DNA of 64,000 nt from Lottiidibacillus patelloidae (lineage in GTDB: Bacteria > Bacillota > Bacilli > Bacillales > SA5d-4): assembly GCF_002262935.1 (NCBI RefSeq), contig NZ_NPIA01000006.1, positions 124,001 through 188,000 on the forward strand, given 5' to 3'. The notes under the pieces are model-generated. The model did not search any database and was not told where the DNA came from. It saw nothing but the letters and a program-made list of their open reading frames with translations. Shown one piece after another: positions 34,938-43,421 of this stretch. The translations under genes and the position numbers were made by a program. Position 1 is the stretch's first letter; each line of letters begins with the position of its first letter.

Positions 34938-34974
34938 GACTGTTGACCACCTAGTCATTAGTCTATTTTTTTTG
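34938..34974 (+). terminator. Riboswitch expression-platform terminator
   Basis: GACT-gt-TGAC, loop cacctа-like, GTCA-tt-AGTC and TATTTTTTTT, 50 bases before the GTG start at 35018. The ribosome site GAAGGGAGA follows. Confidence 0.75.
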
Positions 34975-35017
34975 TGTCGCTTGATGTTTTTTCTTATGGA
35001 AGAAGGGAGATTTTTTT

Positions 35018-36658
35018 GTGAAAAAAATTAAAGCATTACTTGGTTTAGCAGCATGTGCAAGTATGATTTTAGTGAGTGTACACAGTGGACAAGCTAGTTC
35101 TGTATTACCATTAGGTCAAGTTAAACAGCAAGATAACTTAGAAACTAGCAAAATTCATCCTAATTTAGTAGATCTTCTAAATACGAATAGAGAGGGAACA
35201 GTCAATGTTATCGTCTCTAAAAAGCCAGGTTCTACTGGGGTATTAGAAACTGCAAAATTATTAGGTGCAACAATTAAGTCTGAATGGGAATTCATTAATA
35301 CGTTTTCAGCGGAAATTAAAGTTAGCTTATTAGATGAGTTAGCAGCACATGAAGGTGTGTTAGTAATTAATGAAGATAGTAAAATTGTTTCTACAGGATT
35401 TGATGTTACAAATAGTTCTGATGTTGCTGCCATTCAAAACACATATAACTCTGCTGTTCAAGTAGAAGGTGCTTGGGCAAGAGGGATTACAGGAAAAGGT
35501 GTCACGGTTGCAGTTGTAGATAGTGGGGTTTCACAATCGGAGAGGAATGACTTCGGCGAGCGCTTAATTGGGCGTGTTACCCTAAATAGTAATGTTCAAG
35601 ATGAATTCGGCCATGGTACTCACGTTGCTTCAATAATAGCAGGTGACGGAACAGCAAGTAACGGAAAATACGTAGGTATTGCTCCGGGAGCAAATATTTT
35701 AAGTGTTAAATATAGTAATGCAAATGGAATGTCAACAGAAGCTGATTTAGTAGATGCGCTACAATGGATTTTTGAAAATAGACAAGATTATAACATTCGT
35801 GTAGTTAATATCTCTTCAACAGTTGGTACAAAGTCAAGGTATACAGAAAGCGCAACGGCAGCAGCTGTTGAATTATTATGGGCATCTGGAGTAGTAGTTG
35901 TTACTTCGTCTGGAAACAATGGTTATGACTCTTGCTCAACTTGTTCTGCACCAGCGAATGATCCATTTGTAATCACTGTAGGGGCAGTTGATGATAATGG
36001 AACAGAATACTTAGGTGACGATTTCCAAAAACCTTGGTCAAGTAAAGGTGTAACAATGTCAGGGGTATCTAAACCAGAAGTAATGGCACCAGGAACGAAC
36101 ATCGTTGCCTATATGCCATATGGCAATAACAGAAATGTTAAACCTGAAAATGTAGTTGATGGCGCTTACTTTAAAATGGGTGGTACATCGATGGCTGCTC
36201 CAGTAGTATCTGGTGTCGTTGCTTTGATGCTTGAAGCGAATCCAGACTTAACACCTAATCAAATTAAGTGGATCTTACAAGCTACGGGAAGAGATTATTT
36301 AGAATTTAAAGACCGCTTCTTACGCCAATTAAGTAAAGAACAAAAAGATAATTTAGATATTGATAACGTTCACCATAGTTATCGAGCTTACAGTAGTGGA
36401 GATTACGGAATTGTAAATGCTGATGCAGCAGTTTACTACGCAGTTAATTATCAAACAAGTTCGATTCCTAGTGCAAATATGAATTTCACGTTCTCACCAA
36501 TGATTTGGGGGAATGATTCGAATGTAACGTTCAGTAATGCGACATGGTCAAATGCGACATGGTCGAATGCAACGTGGTCAAATGCAACATGGTCAAATGC
36601 GACATGGTCAAATGCGACATGGTCAAATGCGACATGGTCAAACGTTTATTGGAAATAA
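35018..36658 (+). CDS. Subtilase (S8) with seven C-terminal NATWS repeats
   Basis: 546 aa, GTG start behind GAAGGGAGA. Signal peptide 1-26 (LLGLAACASMILVSVHSG). Residues about 45-130 are an I9-like prodomain (GTVNVIVSKKPGSTGVLETA; WEFINTFSAEIKVSLLDELA). S8 domain: Asp168 (VVDSG), His199 (EFGHGTHVAS), Asn oxyanion (TSSGNNGYD), Ser391 (GGTSMAAPVV), so it should be active. A CSTCSAPAND pair of Cys may form a disulfide. From about 502 the C-terminus is NVTFS, seven NATWS units, then NVYWK and the stop. It lies behind a c-di-GMP riboswitch and 46 bases before a second protease of the same kind. In the S8 family such C-terminal Trp repeats exist, but their role is unproven. Export and maturation would be extracellular. 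Confidence 0.9.
   Translation: MKKIKALLGLAACASMILVSVHSGQASSVLPLGQVKQQDNLETSKIHPNLVDLLNTNREGTVNVIVSKKPGSTGVLETAKLLGATIKSEWEFINTFSAEIKVSLLDELAAHEGVLVINEDSKIVSTGFDVTNSSDVAAIQNTYNSAVQVEGAWARGITGKGVTVAVVDSGVSQSERNDFGERLIGRVTLNSNVQDEFGHGTHVASIIAGDGTASNGKYVGIAPGANILSVKYSNANGMSTEADLVDALQWIFENRQDYNIRVVNISSTVGTKSRYTESATAAAVELLWASGVVVVTSSGNNGYDSCSTCSAPANDPFVITVGAVDDNGTEYLGDDFQKPWSSKGVTMSGVSKPEVMAPGTNIVAYMPYGNNRNVKPENVVDGAYFKMGGTSMAAPVVSGVVALMLEANPDLTPNQIKWILQATGRDYLEFKDRFLRQLSKEQKDNLDIDNVHHSYRAYSSGDYGIVNADAAVYYAVNYQTSSIPSANMNFTFSPMIWGNDSNVTFSNATWSNATWSNATWSNATWSNATWSNATWSNATWSNVYWK
36521..36655 (+). repeat. 15-bp tandem repeat encoding NATWS
   Basis: Nine 15-base units in frame: one NVTFS, seven NATWS, one NVYWK. 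Codons for Ala and Thr vary (GCG/GCA, ACA/ACG) but the amino acids do not, so selection is on the peptide. It is in phase with the gene and followed by the stop. Confidence 0.9.
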
Positions 36659-36703
36659 AAAATTGATGAAGCCTAGTAAAGGTAGAAGAAAGGGGGCTTA
36701 CAC

Positions 36704-38449
36704 ATGAAGCTCTTAAAAAGTATTTTTGCTATAACGACAAGTTTTATTATGTTACTTTCAACAGCACAATCGGTTTCATATAGTGCTCCTAATAAAAATG
36801 AAATAGCTAAGCCTTCAGCAGTAAATGCAGAGATGAATAAAATTCATCCTGCATTACGAGCTGTCATGAAAGATAGTTCTCAAGATATCGTCAGTGTCAT
36901 TGTTGCAAAAAGCCCTAATAATAGTGCAGTTGATACAGCTAAGTTATTAGGGGCAACTGTGAAGGCAGAATGGGAATTTATTAATGCTTTTGCTATTGAT
37001 ATAAAGGCTAGTATGTTAGATGAATTAGCAACCCTATCTGATGTTTATATGATTACTGAAGAAGGGCATGTTATGTCGACAAAAGAGAAGGATGAGGGAA
37101 CTACAGACGATAAAGTTGCCAGTCCTTTTGATGGAAGTATCATTGAGAATGCTTTTAATGCATCGGTTAAAGCTGACAAAGTATGGGAAAAGGGTTATAC
37201 AGGTCAAGGTGTCACAATTGCTGTCTTAGATACAGGGATTTATGAAGGTCCTAACAGCGATTTTAATAAACGATTAATTAAATCGGTAAATGTGAACCCG
37301 AACGCATCAAATGGCGCTGACAAATATGGTCACGGTACCCATGTTGCAGGAATCATTGCTGGAGATGGAAAAAATAGTGGTGGCAAATATATGGGAATTG
37401 CGCCTGATGCAAATTTAATCAGTGTTAAATTTGCAGATGATAATGGAATGTCATCGGAAATGGATTTATTAAATGCACTACAATGGGTGTATGAAAACAA
37501 AGATGAATACAACATTCGTGTTGTAAATATTTCATCTACATTAGCAACAAAGCAACGTTATCAAGAAAGTATGGTTTCTGCAGCTGTAGAATTACTTTGG
37601 GCTTCAGGAGTAGTAGTAGTTGTAGCAGCAGGAAACTCAGGTTATGAAGAATGTTCAACTTGTCATGCTCCTGCGAACGATCCATTTGTAATAACAGTTG
37701 GGGCTGTTGACGACAACGGTACAAAGTCCACAGATGATGATTATGAAAAACCTTGGTCTTCATCAGGTGAGACTATGGCTGGTATTTCTAAACCGGAAAT
37801 TATGGCACCTGGTGCGAAAATTGTTTCATATATGCCTGAGGGTGAATTAAAGAAGATGGCTAAAGGTAATGTTGAAAATAATGCAGATTACTTCCGTATG
37901 GGAGGGACGTCGATGGCAGCTCCTATGGTTACTGGTGTTGTAGCATTAATGCTTGAAGCAAATCCTAATTTAACGCCAAATCAAATAAAGTATATATTAA
38001 TGCACTCAGCTAGAGATTATGTAAGCATTAATAAAGAATACTTACAGTCTCTGTCTAGAGAAGAATTAGATGCTTTAGATATTGACAATATTGATCCACA
38101 ATATCTCGAAGTTGCAATGAGTATCCCTGGAATAGTTTCTGCTGATAAAGCAGTAGACTGGGCGTTAAAAGAGGAGGTTATTCCTAGCGCTAATATGGAT
38201 TACCAAATTAATCCTATCTTAACGCACTCTGATGATAGTGTTCTTCATAACAACGTTACATGGGCAAACGTTACATGGGCAAATGTCACATGGGCAAATG
38301 TCACATGGGCAAATGTTACATGGGCAAATGTTACATGGGCAAACGTTACATGGGCAAATGTCACATGGGCAAACGTTACATGGGCAAACGTCACTTGGGC
38401 GAATGTAACGTGGGCAAACGTTACATGGGCCAATAGCTTCGATTATTAA
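36704..38449 (+). CDS. Subtilase (S8) with twelve C-terminal NVTWA repeats
   Basis: 581 aa, ATG behind AAAGGGGGC. Signal peptide 1-26 (IFAITTSFIMLLSTAQSVSY). I9-like prodomain about 45-135 (DIVSVIVAKSPNNSAVDTAK). S8 domain with Asp176 (IAVLDTGIY), His210 (YGHGTHVAGI), Asn (VAAGNSGYEE), Ser403 (GGTSMAAPMV). The linker IPSANMDYQINPIL corresponds to IPSANMNFTFSPMI in the upstream gene, so the genes are paralogs. The last 70 residues are NVTWA x12, then NSFDY. The NVTWA sequence equals the C-terminus of the peptide encoded beside the NprR-like receptor. The gene is probably in the same transcript as 35018 and the following c-di-GMP enzymes. Confidence 0.9.
   Translation: MKLLKSIFAITTSFIMLLSTAQSVSYSAPNKNEIAKPSAVNAEMNKIHPALRAVMKDSSQDIVSVIVAKSPNNSAVDTAKLLGATVKAEWEFINAFAIDIKASMLDELATLSDVYMITEEGHVMSTKEKDEGTTDDKVASPFDGSIIENAFNASVKADKVWEKGYTGQGVTIAVLDTGIYEGPNSDFNKRLIKSVNVNPNASNGADKYGHGTHVAGIIAGDGKNSGGKYMGIAPDANLISVKFADDNGMSSEMDLLNALQWVYENKDEYNIRVVNISSTLATKQRYQESMVSAAVELLWASGVVVVVAAGNSGYEECSTCHAPANDPFVITVGAVDDNGTKSTDDDYEKPWSSSGETMAGISKPEIMAPGAKIVSYMPEGELKKMAKGNVENNADYFRMGGTSMAAPMVTGVVALMLEANPNLTPNQIKYILMHSARDYVSINKEYLQSLSREELDALDIDNIDPQYLEVAMSIPGIVSADKAVDWALKEEVIPSANMDYQINPILTHSDDSVLHNNVTWANVTWANVTWANVTWANVTWANVTWANVTWANVTWANVTWANVTWANVTWANVTWANSFDY
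38252..38431 (+). repeat. 15-bp tandem repeat encoding NVTWA, 12 units
   Basis: Twelve perfect in-phase units. DNA changes are silent (AAC/AAT, GTT/GTC/GTA, ACA/ACT/ACG, GCA/GCG/GCC). The unit at 38402 (AATGTAACGTGGGCA) differs by one base from the end of the peptide gene at 14685-14699 read on its coding strand. Confidence 0.92.
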
Positions 38450-38467
38450 AAAACAGCAAATTAAATA

Positions 38468-38496
38468 AAAATAGGCGCCCTATGGTGGCGCCTGTT
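38468..38496 (+). terminator. Hairpin between protease and GGDEF genes
   Basis: AGGCGCC-ctatggt-GGCGCCTGTTTACTATT. The T-run is poor, so it may be only a partial terminator or a processing site, and leave the downstream c-di-GMP genes under the riboswitch to a lesser degree. Confidence 0.5.
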
Positions 38497-38531
38497 TACT
38501 ATTATTTTCTTATTTTAGTGGGGGTAGACAA

Positions 38532-39758
38532 ATGAAAAAACATCCATTGTCCACGTATGCATTTATATGGTTCTGTAATCTTCTAGCAATAACGATCTTT
38601 GTTTTGGATTTTGAGCATTTTAACTTTAGCACAGAAACATGGGTTCATTTTGTTATTTGGACGGGTATTGTTGTTATCGCAAGATTAGGCGGTTTATTTG
38701 CATTTACTGGATCCAAACTATCATATGGTTGGGCTACAGCTGTTGAATTTGCAGCAGTATTAATCTTACCTTTTCCCTTATTATGTTTAACATTACTGAT
38801 TTCAACAATATTAATTATTAGTAAACGTGTAATTGATAAGCATCCTGAACCATTTGTTGGACCAGATTTTAATGCTTCTAATATCGTAATTAGTGGTTTT
38901 ATTAGTGTTAACTTTTTTCACTTTATTATGGATGGATCTTTCGGTGAATATAGCTTCGCTCCAACACTAGCATTAATTTTAGCTACTGTTTCATTTGCAT
39001 TATTCCAAATGTCAATAATAACAACAATCATTGCATTAGATGAGAAGATCAATTGGTTTAAGGCACCTACCTTAACAACAGATTCACTAATATCTGAAAC
39101 GGTCTTCATTTTTACAGGTGCATTATTAGGTAAAATGTACATGGCTGATCCATTTATCATTATCTTTATGTTAGTACCATTATTATATTTGCATAAGTTA
39201 TTAAGTCGCTTAAAGGATGCAAAACTTGTATATATTGATGAAAAAACAGGGCTCTACAACTATCGTTACTTTGATGAAAAGTTAACGGAACTATTTGTAA
39301 AAGCAGAGGAACGAATGGAACCTTTGTCGATTATTTTTGTAGATATGGATCATTTAAGGGAAATTAATAACACATATGGGCATAATGTGGGTGACGAAGC
39401 AATCTCTGTAGTAGGGAATATTATTCATCAAGAAGCTGGTGAAGATTCTATTTGTGCTCGTTTCGGCGGAGAAGAGTTCGTTGTCATCTTAAAAGATAAA
39501 GGATTACTAGAAGGAGAAAGAGTAGCCGAGAGAATTAGACGTAAAGTCGAAGAAAATATATTAGTAGTGAAAGATGATCAAGAAGTAAGTTTAACTATTA
39601 GTTTAGGTGTAGCGACATATCCGGATACTAAGATGAATTTAGAAGATTTAGTTGAAGCTGCAGATAAAGCATTGTACCATGCTAAAAACTCTGGAAGGAA
39701 CCTAGTAAAGGTTTACACTGAAGAGATGGGTGAAATTAAAGCATCTAAATTGGGGTGA
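38532..39758 (+). CDS. Membrane diguanylate cyclase (GGDEF)
   Basis: 408 aa, GGGGG site upstream. Residues about 8-235 contain seven to eight hydrophobic helices (YAFIWFCNLLAITIFVLDF; LILPFPLLCLTLLISTILII), likely a signal-sensing membrane domain. GGDEF at about 240-400: YIDEKTGLYNYRYFDEKL, then CARFGGEEFVVILKD (GGEEF at 312-316), so it should make c-di-GMP. The usual inhibitory RxxD site just before GGEEF is not visible. It overlaps by four bases with the extended ORF of the HD-GYP gene, so the cyclase and phosphodiesterase are translated as a pair. It follows the riboswitch-controlled proteases. Confidence 0.9.
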   Translation: MKKHPLSTYAFIWFCNLLAITIFVLDFEHFNFSTETWVHFVIWTGIVVIARLGGLFAFTGSKLSYGWATAVEFAAVLILPFPLLCLTLLISTILIISKRVIDKHPEPFVGPDFNASNIVISGFISVNFFHFIMDGSFGEYSFAPTLALILATVSFALFQMSIITTIIALDEKINWFKAPTLTTDSLISETVFIFTGALLGKMYMADPFIIIFMLVPLLYLHKLLSRLKDAKLVYIDEKTGLYNYRYFDEKLTELFVKAEERMEPLSIIFVDMDHLREINNTYGHNVGDEAISVVGNIIHQEAGEDSICARFGGEEFVVILKDKGLLEGERVAERIRRKVEENILVVKDDQEVSLTISLGVATYPDTKMNLEDLVEAADKALYHAKNSGRNLVKVYTEEMGEIKASKLG

Positions 39759-39769
39759 GAGAATTGAAT

Positions 39770-41191
39770 ATGATTAAACTAAGAGCATATATTACTTTTT
39801 TAACTTTAGTAGCGATTGGTTATACTATATATTCATTTTCTGTGTACCCACTTGCAGCAACAATTATTTTACCGATAATCTTTTTAACAATTCTAGCTGA
39901 GTTGTCTAAAGTTAAAGTTTACATGCTAGAAAGTAAAGAACAAGTAGCGGTATCTTGGACTACGATATTAAGTATAGGAACCTTAATTGGTGTAGGTATT
40001 AATGAAGCTATTATTGTAAATATTATCTCTGGTATCGTCTCATCGCTATATCCTAATCGTTTACCATTGATTAAGTTTTTATATAATATTTCTTCATTAG
40101 TAGCGACATTAATAGTAACAAATTACTTAAAAGCACATTTTATAGAAATTCCATATATATTTAGTGAGCCAATCGTCTTTGGTGTTGTTGTTTCCATGTT
40201 ATACATTTTTAGTAATTATTGCTTTGCTATTGTTTTAATGAAAATATTAACGGGGAAACGTTACAGAGATATTATGAACGATATGTTAGCGCCACACTTA
40301 CCACATACTTTATTAATAGCTTTAGTTGGTGGCTTATTAGGAGTAATGTTCATAGAATATGGGTATTTCGCACTCTTATTTACAATGCTATTCGTTTTTT
40401 TAATTGGTTCGATTTTGCGCTTTACTGCAGAAGGTGCGAAGAAGCGAATTGATGAGTTAGAAGGAAGTAATAGTAGGGCTAGTAAACTAGCAGATGAGTT
40501 AAACCAAACGTTAGAAGAATTTATTCAATCTTTGACGTCAACAATCGATGCCAGGGATCCTTACGTATATGGCCATTCAATGCAAGTGTCAAACTATTCG
40601 CTAGTTTTGGCATCAAAGTTAAATCTTGAAGAGCATGAAGTGGAGAAGATTCGAATCGCAGGATTGTTACATGATATTGGAAAGATTTCTATCTCAGAAG
40701 ATATTTTGTTCAAACCAGGTAGGTTAACAAAAGAAGAATATGAAGTCATTAAAACGCATGCGAAAATTGGTGAGGAAATTCTATCAAAAATTACTAGTCT
40801 AAAAGAAGTTGCTAATTTAGTAGGAATGCATCATGAACGCTATGATGGCAAAGGATACCCATATGGATTAGGCGGAGATGATGTCCCAATTGGATCATAT
40901 ATTATCGCGGTATCGGACACGTTGGATACAATCTTGTCTGACCGTTCTTATAAAAAAGGTTTACCACCATCGGAAGCTCTTTCTGAAATAAACCGCTGGA
41001 AAGGAACACAATTCCATCCCGATGTTGTTGATAAGTTAAATGAATTAAGAGAAGAATTAGGCGATGACGTTTTCAAAAACTCTGCCAAACTAGTGGATGA
41101 AGCGGAAATTACAGGTCAAATTGTAAATCGCATTAGTGTAAAAAAGACAATTGAAAGTCTTCATAAGGAAAAAAATATTTCAGCTTCATAA
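39770..41191 (+). CDS. Membrane HD-GYP c-di-GMP phosphodiesterase
   Basis: 473 aa from ATG 39770 (GGGGTGAGAG 8 bases upstream; the GTG at 39755 has no site). Residues 1-225 are about six to seven helices like those of the preceding GGDEF protein (LRAYITFLTLVAIGYTIYSF). A short coiled stretch then leads to HD-GYP: GLLHDIGKISI with His301-Asp302, KTHAKIGEEIL, and HHERYDGKGYPYGLGGDDVP. The HD and GYP motifs are complete. Together with the cyclase it forms a synthesis/degradation pair, possibly sensing the same signal and feeding the riboswitch upstream. The terminator 41208-41246 ends the unit. Confidence 0.9.
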   Translation: MIKLRAYITFLTLVAIGYTIYSFSVYPLAATIILPIIFLTILAELSKVKVYMLESKEQVAVSWTTILSIGTLIGVGINEAIIVNIISGIVSSLYPNRLPLIKFLYNISSLVATLIVTNYLKAHFIEIPYIFSEPIVFGVVVSMLYIFSNYCFAIVLMKILTGKRYRDIMNDMLAPHLPHTLLIALVGGLLGVMFIEYGYFALLFTMLFVFLIGSILRFTAEGAKKRIDELEGSNSRASKLADELNQTLEEFIQSLTSTIDARDPYVYGHSMQVSNYSLVLASKLNLEEHEVEKIRIAGLLHDIGKISISEDILFKPGRLTKEEYEVIKTHAKIGEEILSKITSLKEVANLVGMHHERYDGKGYPYGLGGDDVPIGSYIIAVSDTLDTILSDRSYKKGLPPSEALSEINRWKGTQFHPDVVDKLNELREELGDDVFKNSAKLVDEAEITGQIVNRISVKKTIESLHKEKNISAS

Positions 41192-41207
41192 AGTAATACC
41201 CCCACAA

Positions 41208-41246
41208 CAAAAAGAACCTAACTATTTGCCCAGTTAGGTTCTTTTT
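41208..41246. terminator. Bidirectional terminator
   Basis: AAAGAACCTAACT-atttgccc-AGTTAGGTTCTTTTTT between convergent genes. Confidence 0.88.
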
Positions 41247-41259
41247 TATTGCGAAACTT

Positions 41260-43188
41260 TTATTTAGGAAATACTTCTACACCGTAAGTTATCTCTTCTG
41301 TTTGTGGATCAGTAAATTTCGTTAATGAGACGATATAATTGTTATTTAAGTGTAACGAATCGACTTCTCCTATAGTTGATATTGCACTTACTATTTCAAA
41401 CGTATCGTAATCATAGAATAAGATTAATCCTTTTCGACCAATCATAAATAGGTTGTAAGTTTCATCAAATCCAATGTCTGCGTATTCATATTCCAATTGT
41501 TTATAGTGATATAAGCTATCCGTGTGAAAAATATTTCCACTATTATTAAACATGTATTTTCCATCAGGAGAAAAGTCAAGTGTTCCATCTGGAACAATAT
41601 AATGCCCTTCATAATTTCTATTATCTTCATTAACTTCGATTAATTTTCCGGAATCAATCGTATAAATTTCAATAGTGCTCCAGTCTACTGTGTAAATGTG
41701 TGTTTCACTCGGATCTAACTGTATATATTGTTTTGAATAAATACGCATTCTTGAAAGTTGTTCTTCAGTAGTAGTGTCATAACTTCTAATATCTGTCCAT
41801 TGTCCAGAGCCACTAGATACATACAAGATACCATTTTTATCTATAACAATATCATATGGATCGAGATTTAATTCCATTTCTTTTTCTACTTGAAATGTGA
41901 CAGGGTCAATAATTGCGACAGACCCTAATTGTGATTCTACGTTCCAATAATTACTTCGTTGACCCGTATGTAATGCTACATATAATTTTCCATTTGCAAA
42001 ATATAAACTTTCTGGGTTACGTGAGAACCATATATAATCAGATTCTCCTGTTTCAAAGTTCATATACCATAATAAGTTTACATTTTTTGCAGTGTAATAA
42101 ATGATAGGTTCTGTCGGATGAATAACGGAATCATTTATTCCATCTTCAATTAAAAAGCTAAGTGTCGTATCAACAAATGCTGTTGAGTTAATAGCAACAT
42201 CTGAAGAAACTGCACTTTCTCCTCCTAACACATAAATATTTACATAACGATTCTTACTAAAGTGTTCAACTACTTCAGCAATTGGTTTGGTAGGGTGAAC
42301 TAATACGATGTTTGCGTTTAACTTCTTTGCTAATGCAGAAGATGCAACAGCATCAGGATAATCTTCTTTCGTTAAACTTACCGATGTTCCCCTAACTAAA
42401 ATAATATTTTCCCCATTTGAAGGATCCAAAGATTTTATATTCGTATCGAAGCGATTTTTACCGCCAATTCTTGTTACTTTTAAACCTTTAGCTACAAGGC
42501 TATCATAGACCTCTTTACTAATTACACCTTCTCCTCCATAGATTGTTACTTCCTTTACATAGCTTGGCAGTTCAATTGGAAGGTGTGATTTCTTTGATAA
42601 ATAAATAGGAATGGCATTTATTGCAGCGTTACTTGATGCTGATAGAGCATCTGCAACAGTATAACCATTAACTATAATTGCTTTATCTTTTTTAGGTGTA
42701 TTAGGTCCTTCACCTTCATAAAGATTTTTTTCACTTGCTAAATGATTATTAATCTTTGCCGCTGTTTCAAATCGACTACTACCTGCGAAGCGTGTTACTC
42801 GATACCCTAATTGCTTTAATTCTGCTTCCACTTCATTACTTATAGCCTTTGATCCGCCTAATATGAATACATCATACACTTGCAAAGAATTGAGTTCTGC
42901 AATGACATAGTCAGAAAGCTTATTCGTTTTTGTTAATAAGATTGGAGCATTATGATAACCGGCGATACTTGCCGCAGCAAGTGCATCTGCTGGATCGTCG
43001 GATCTCGCTAATATAACAACATTAGGACTTTGTGTAACATGTCTCGAGATTTCGATTGCAGTGGTAATTCTGTTAGAACCAGCGATTCGATAGTAGTCAC
43101 CTACTGCTGTTGAGTCACTCGGAAACGAAAATAAAGAGATAGTGAAAATGAAGATTAATAAAGGTAATAAAATTTTCTTTGCCATCAT
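41260..43188 (-). CDS. CWB2 triplet plus beta-propeller surface protein
   Basis: 642 aa. Signal peptide 1-30 (ILLPLLIFIFTISLFSFPS). Three CWB2 repeats come first (residues about 32-330): YYRIAGSNRITTAIEIS, RFAGSSRFETAAKI, RIGGKNRFDTNIKSL, each with an LGGSxA/YGGEGVI block. Residues about 345-642 are YVTN/WD-like propeller strands (LAFILYFANGKLYVALHTG-like segments; FSPDGKYMFNNSGN, DKNGILYVSSG). Domain order is the reverse of the 3284 protein. The start has two ATGs after AGGAAGG. It is transcribed against the riboswitch operon. Confidence 0.88.
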   Translation of the reverse strand: MMAKKILLPLLIFIFTISLFSFPSDSTAVGDYYRIAGSNRITTAIEISRHVTQSPNVVILARSDDPADALAAASIAGYHNAPILLTKTNKLSDYVIAELNSLQVYDVFILGGSKAISNEVEAELKQLGYRVTRFAGSSRFETAAKINNHLASEKNLYEGEGPNTPKKDKAIIVNGYTVADALSASSNAAINAIPIYLSKKSHLPIELPSYVKEVTIYGGEGVISKEVYDSLVAKGLKVTRIGGKNRFDTNIKSLDPSNGENIILVRGTSVSLTKEDYPDAVASSALAKKLNANIVLVHPTKPIAEVVEHFSKNRYVNIYVLGGESAVSSDVAINSTAFVDTTLSFLIEDGINDSVIHPTEPIIYYTAKNVNLLWYMNFETGESDYIWFSRNPESLYFANGKLYVALHTGQRSNYWNVESQLGSVAIIDPVTFQVEKEMELNLDPYDIVIDKNGILYVSSGSGQWTDIRSYDTTTEEQLSRMRIYSKQYIQLDPSETHIYTVDWSTIEIYTIDSGKLIEVNEDNRNYEGHYIVPDGTLDFSPDGKYMFNNSGNIFHTDSLYHYKQLEYEYADIGFDETYNLFMIGRKGLILFYDYDTFEIVSAISTIGEVDSLHLNNNYIVSLTKFTDPQTEEITYGVEVFPK

Positions 43189-43350
43189 TTTTGTTCCTTC
43201 CTGCTATATGTATTTTAATTAGATTATTAGAATACAAGATTTATCCAATATTTACAAACATTATTAAAAGGGATGTAAATTCGTGTAATTCTTTATGACT
43301 ATTACAGTTACTACTATTTACCCTAAAATATATGACTTTTGCGTAATAGA

Positions 43351-43361
43351 GGTTAATAACC
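43351..43361. promoter_or_regulatory. Inverted repeat GGTTA-a-TAACC upstream of SLH subtilase
   Basis: Five-base arms, 60 bases before the GTG start. The preceding bases (TTTTGCGTAATAGAG) resemble those before the tandem paralog at 45976 (TTGTGCAATAGAG). Possible shared regulatory site. Confidence 0.3.
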
Positions 43362-43421
43362 ATTAATGTCATACTTTAAGTTGTTAGAATTTTAAAAATT
43401 CTGTTAAAGAGGTGTGTAAAA

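Noticed and set aside
36521-38431. NxT/S sequons in NVTWA/NATWS repeats as N-glycosylation sites
   Set aside because: Bacillaceae are not known for general N-glycosylation, and no oligosaccharyltransferase is in the window. The match to the peptide gene covers all five residues, not only the sequon.
38245-38433. Minus-strand ORF of repeated AHVTF and 15-bp array as CRISPR
   Set aside because: It is the reverse reading of the NVTWA repeat. There are no spacers, and the units are contiguous codons of the protease.
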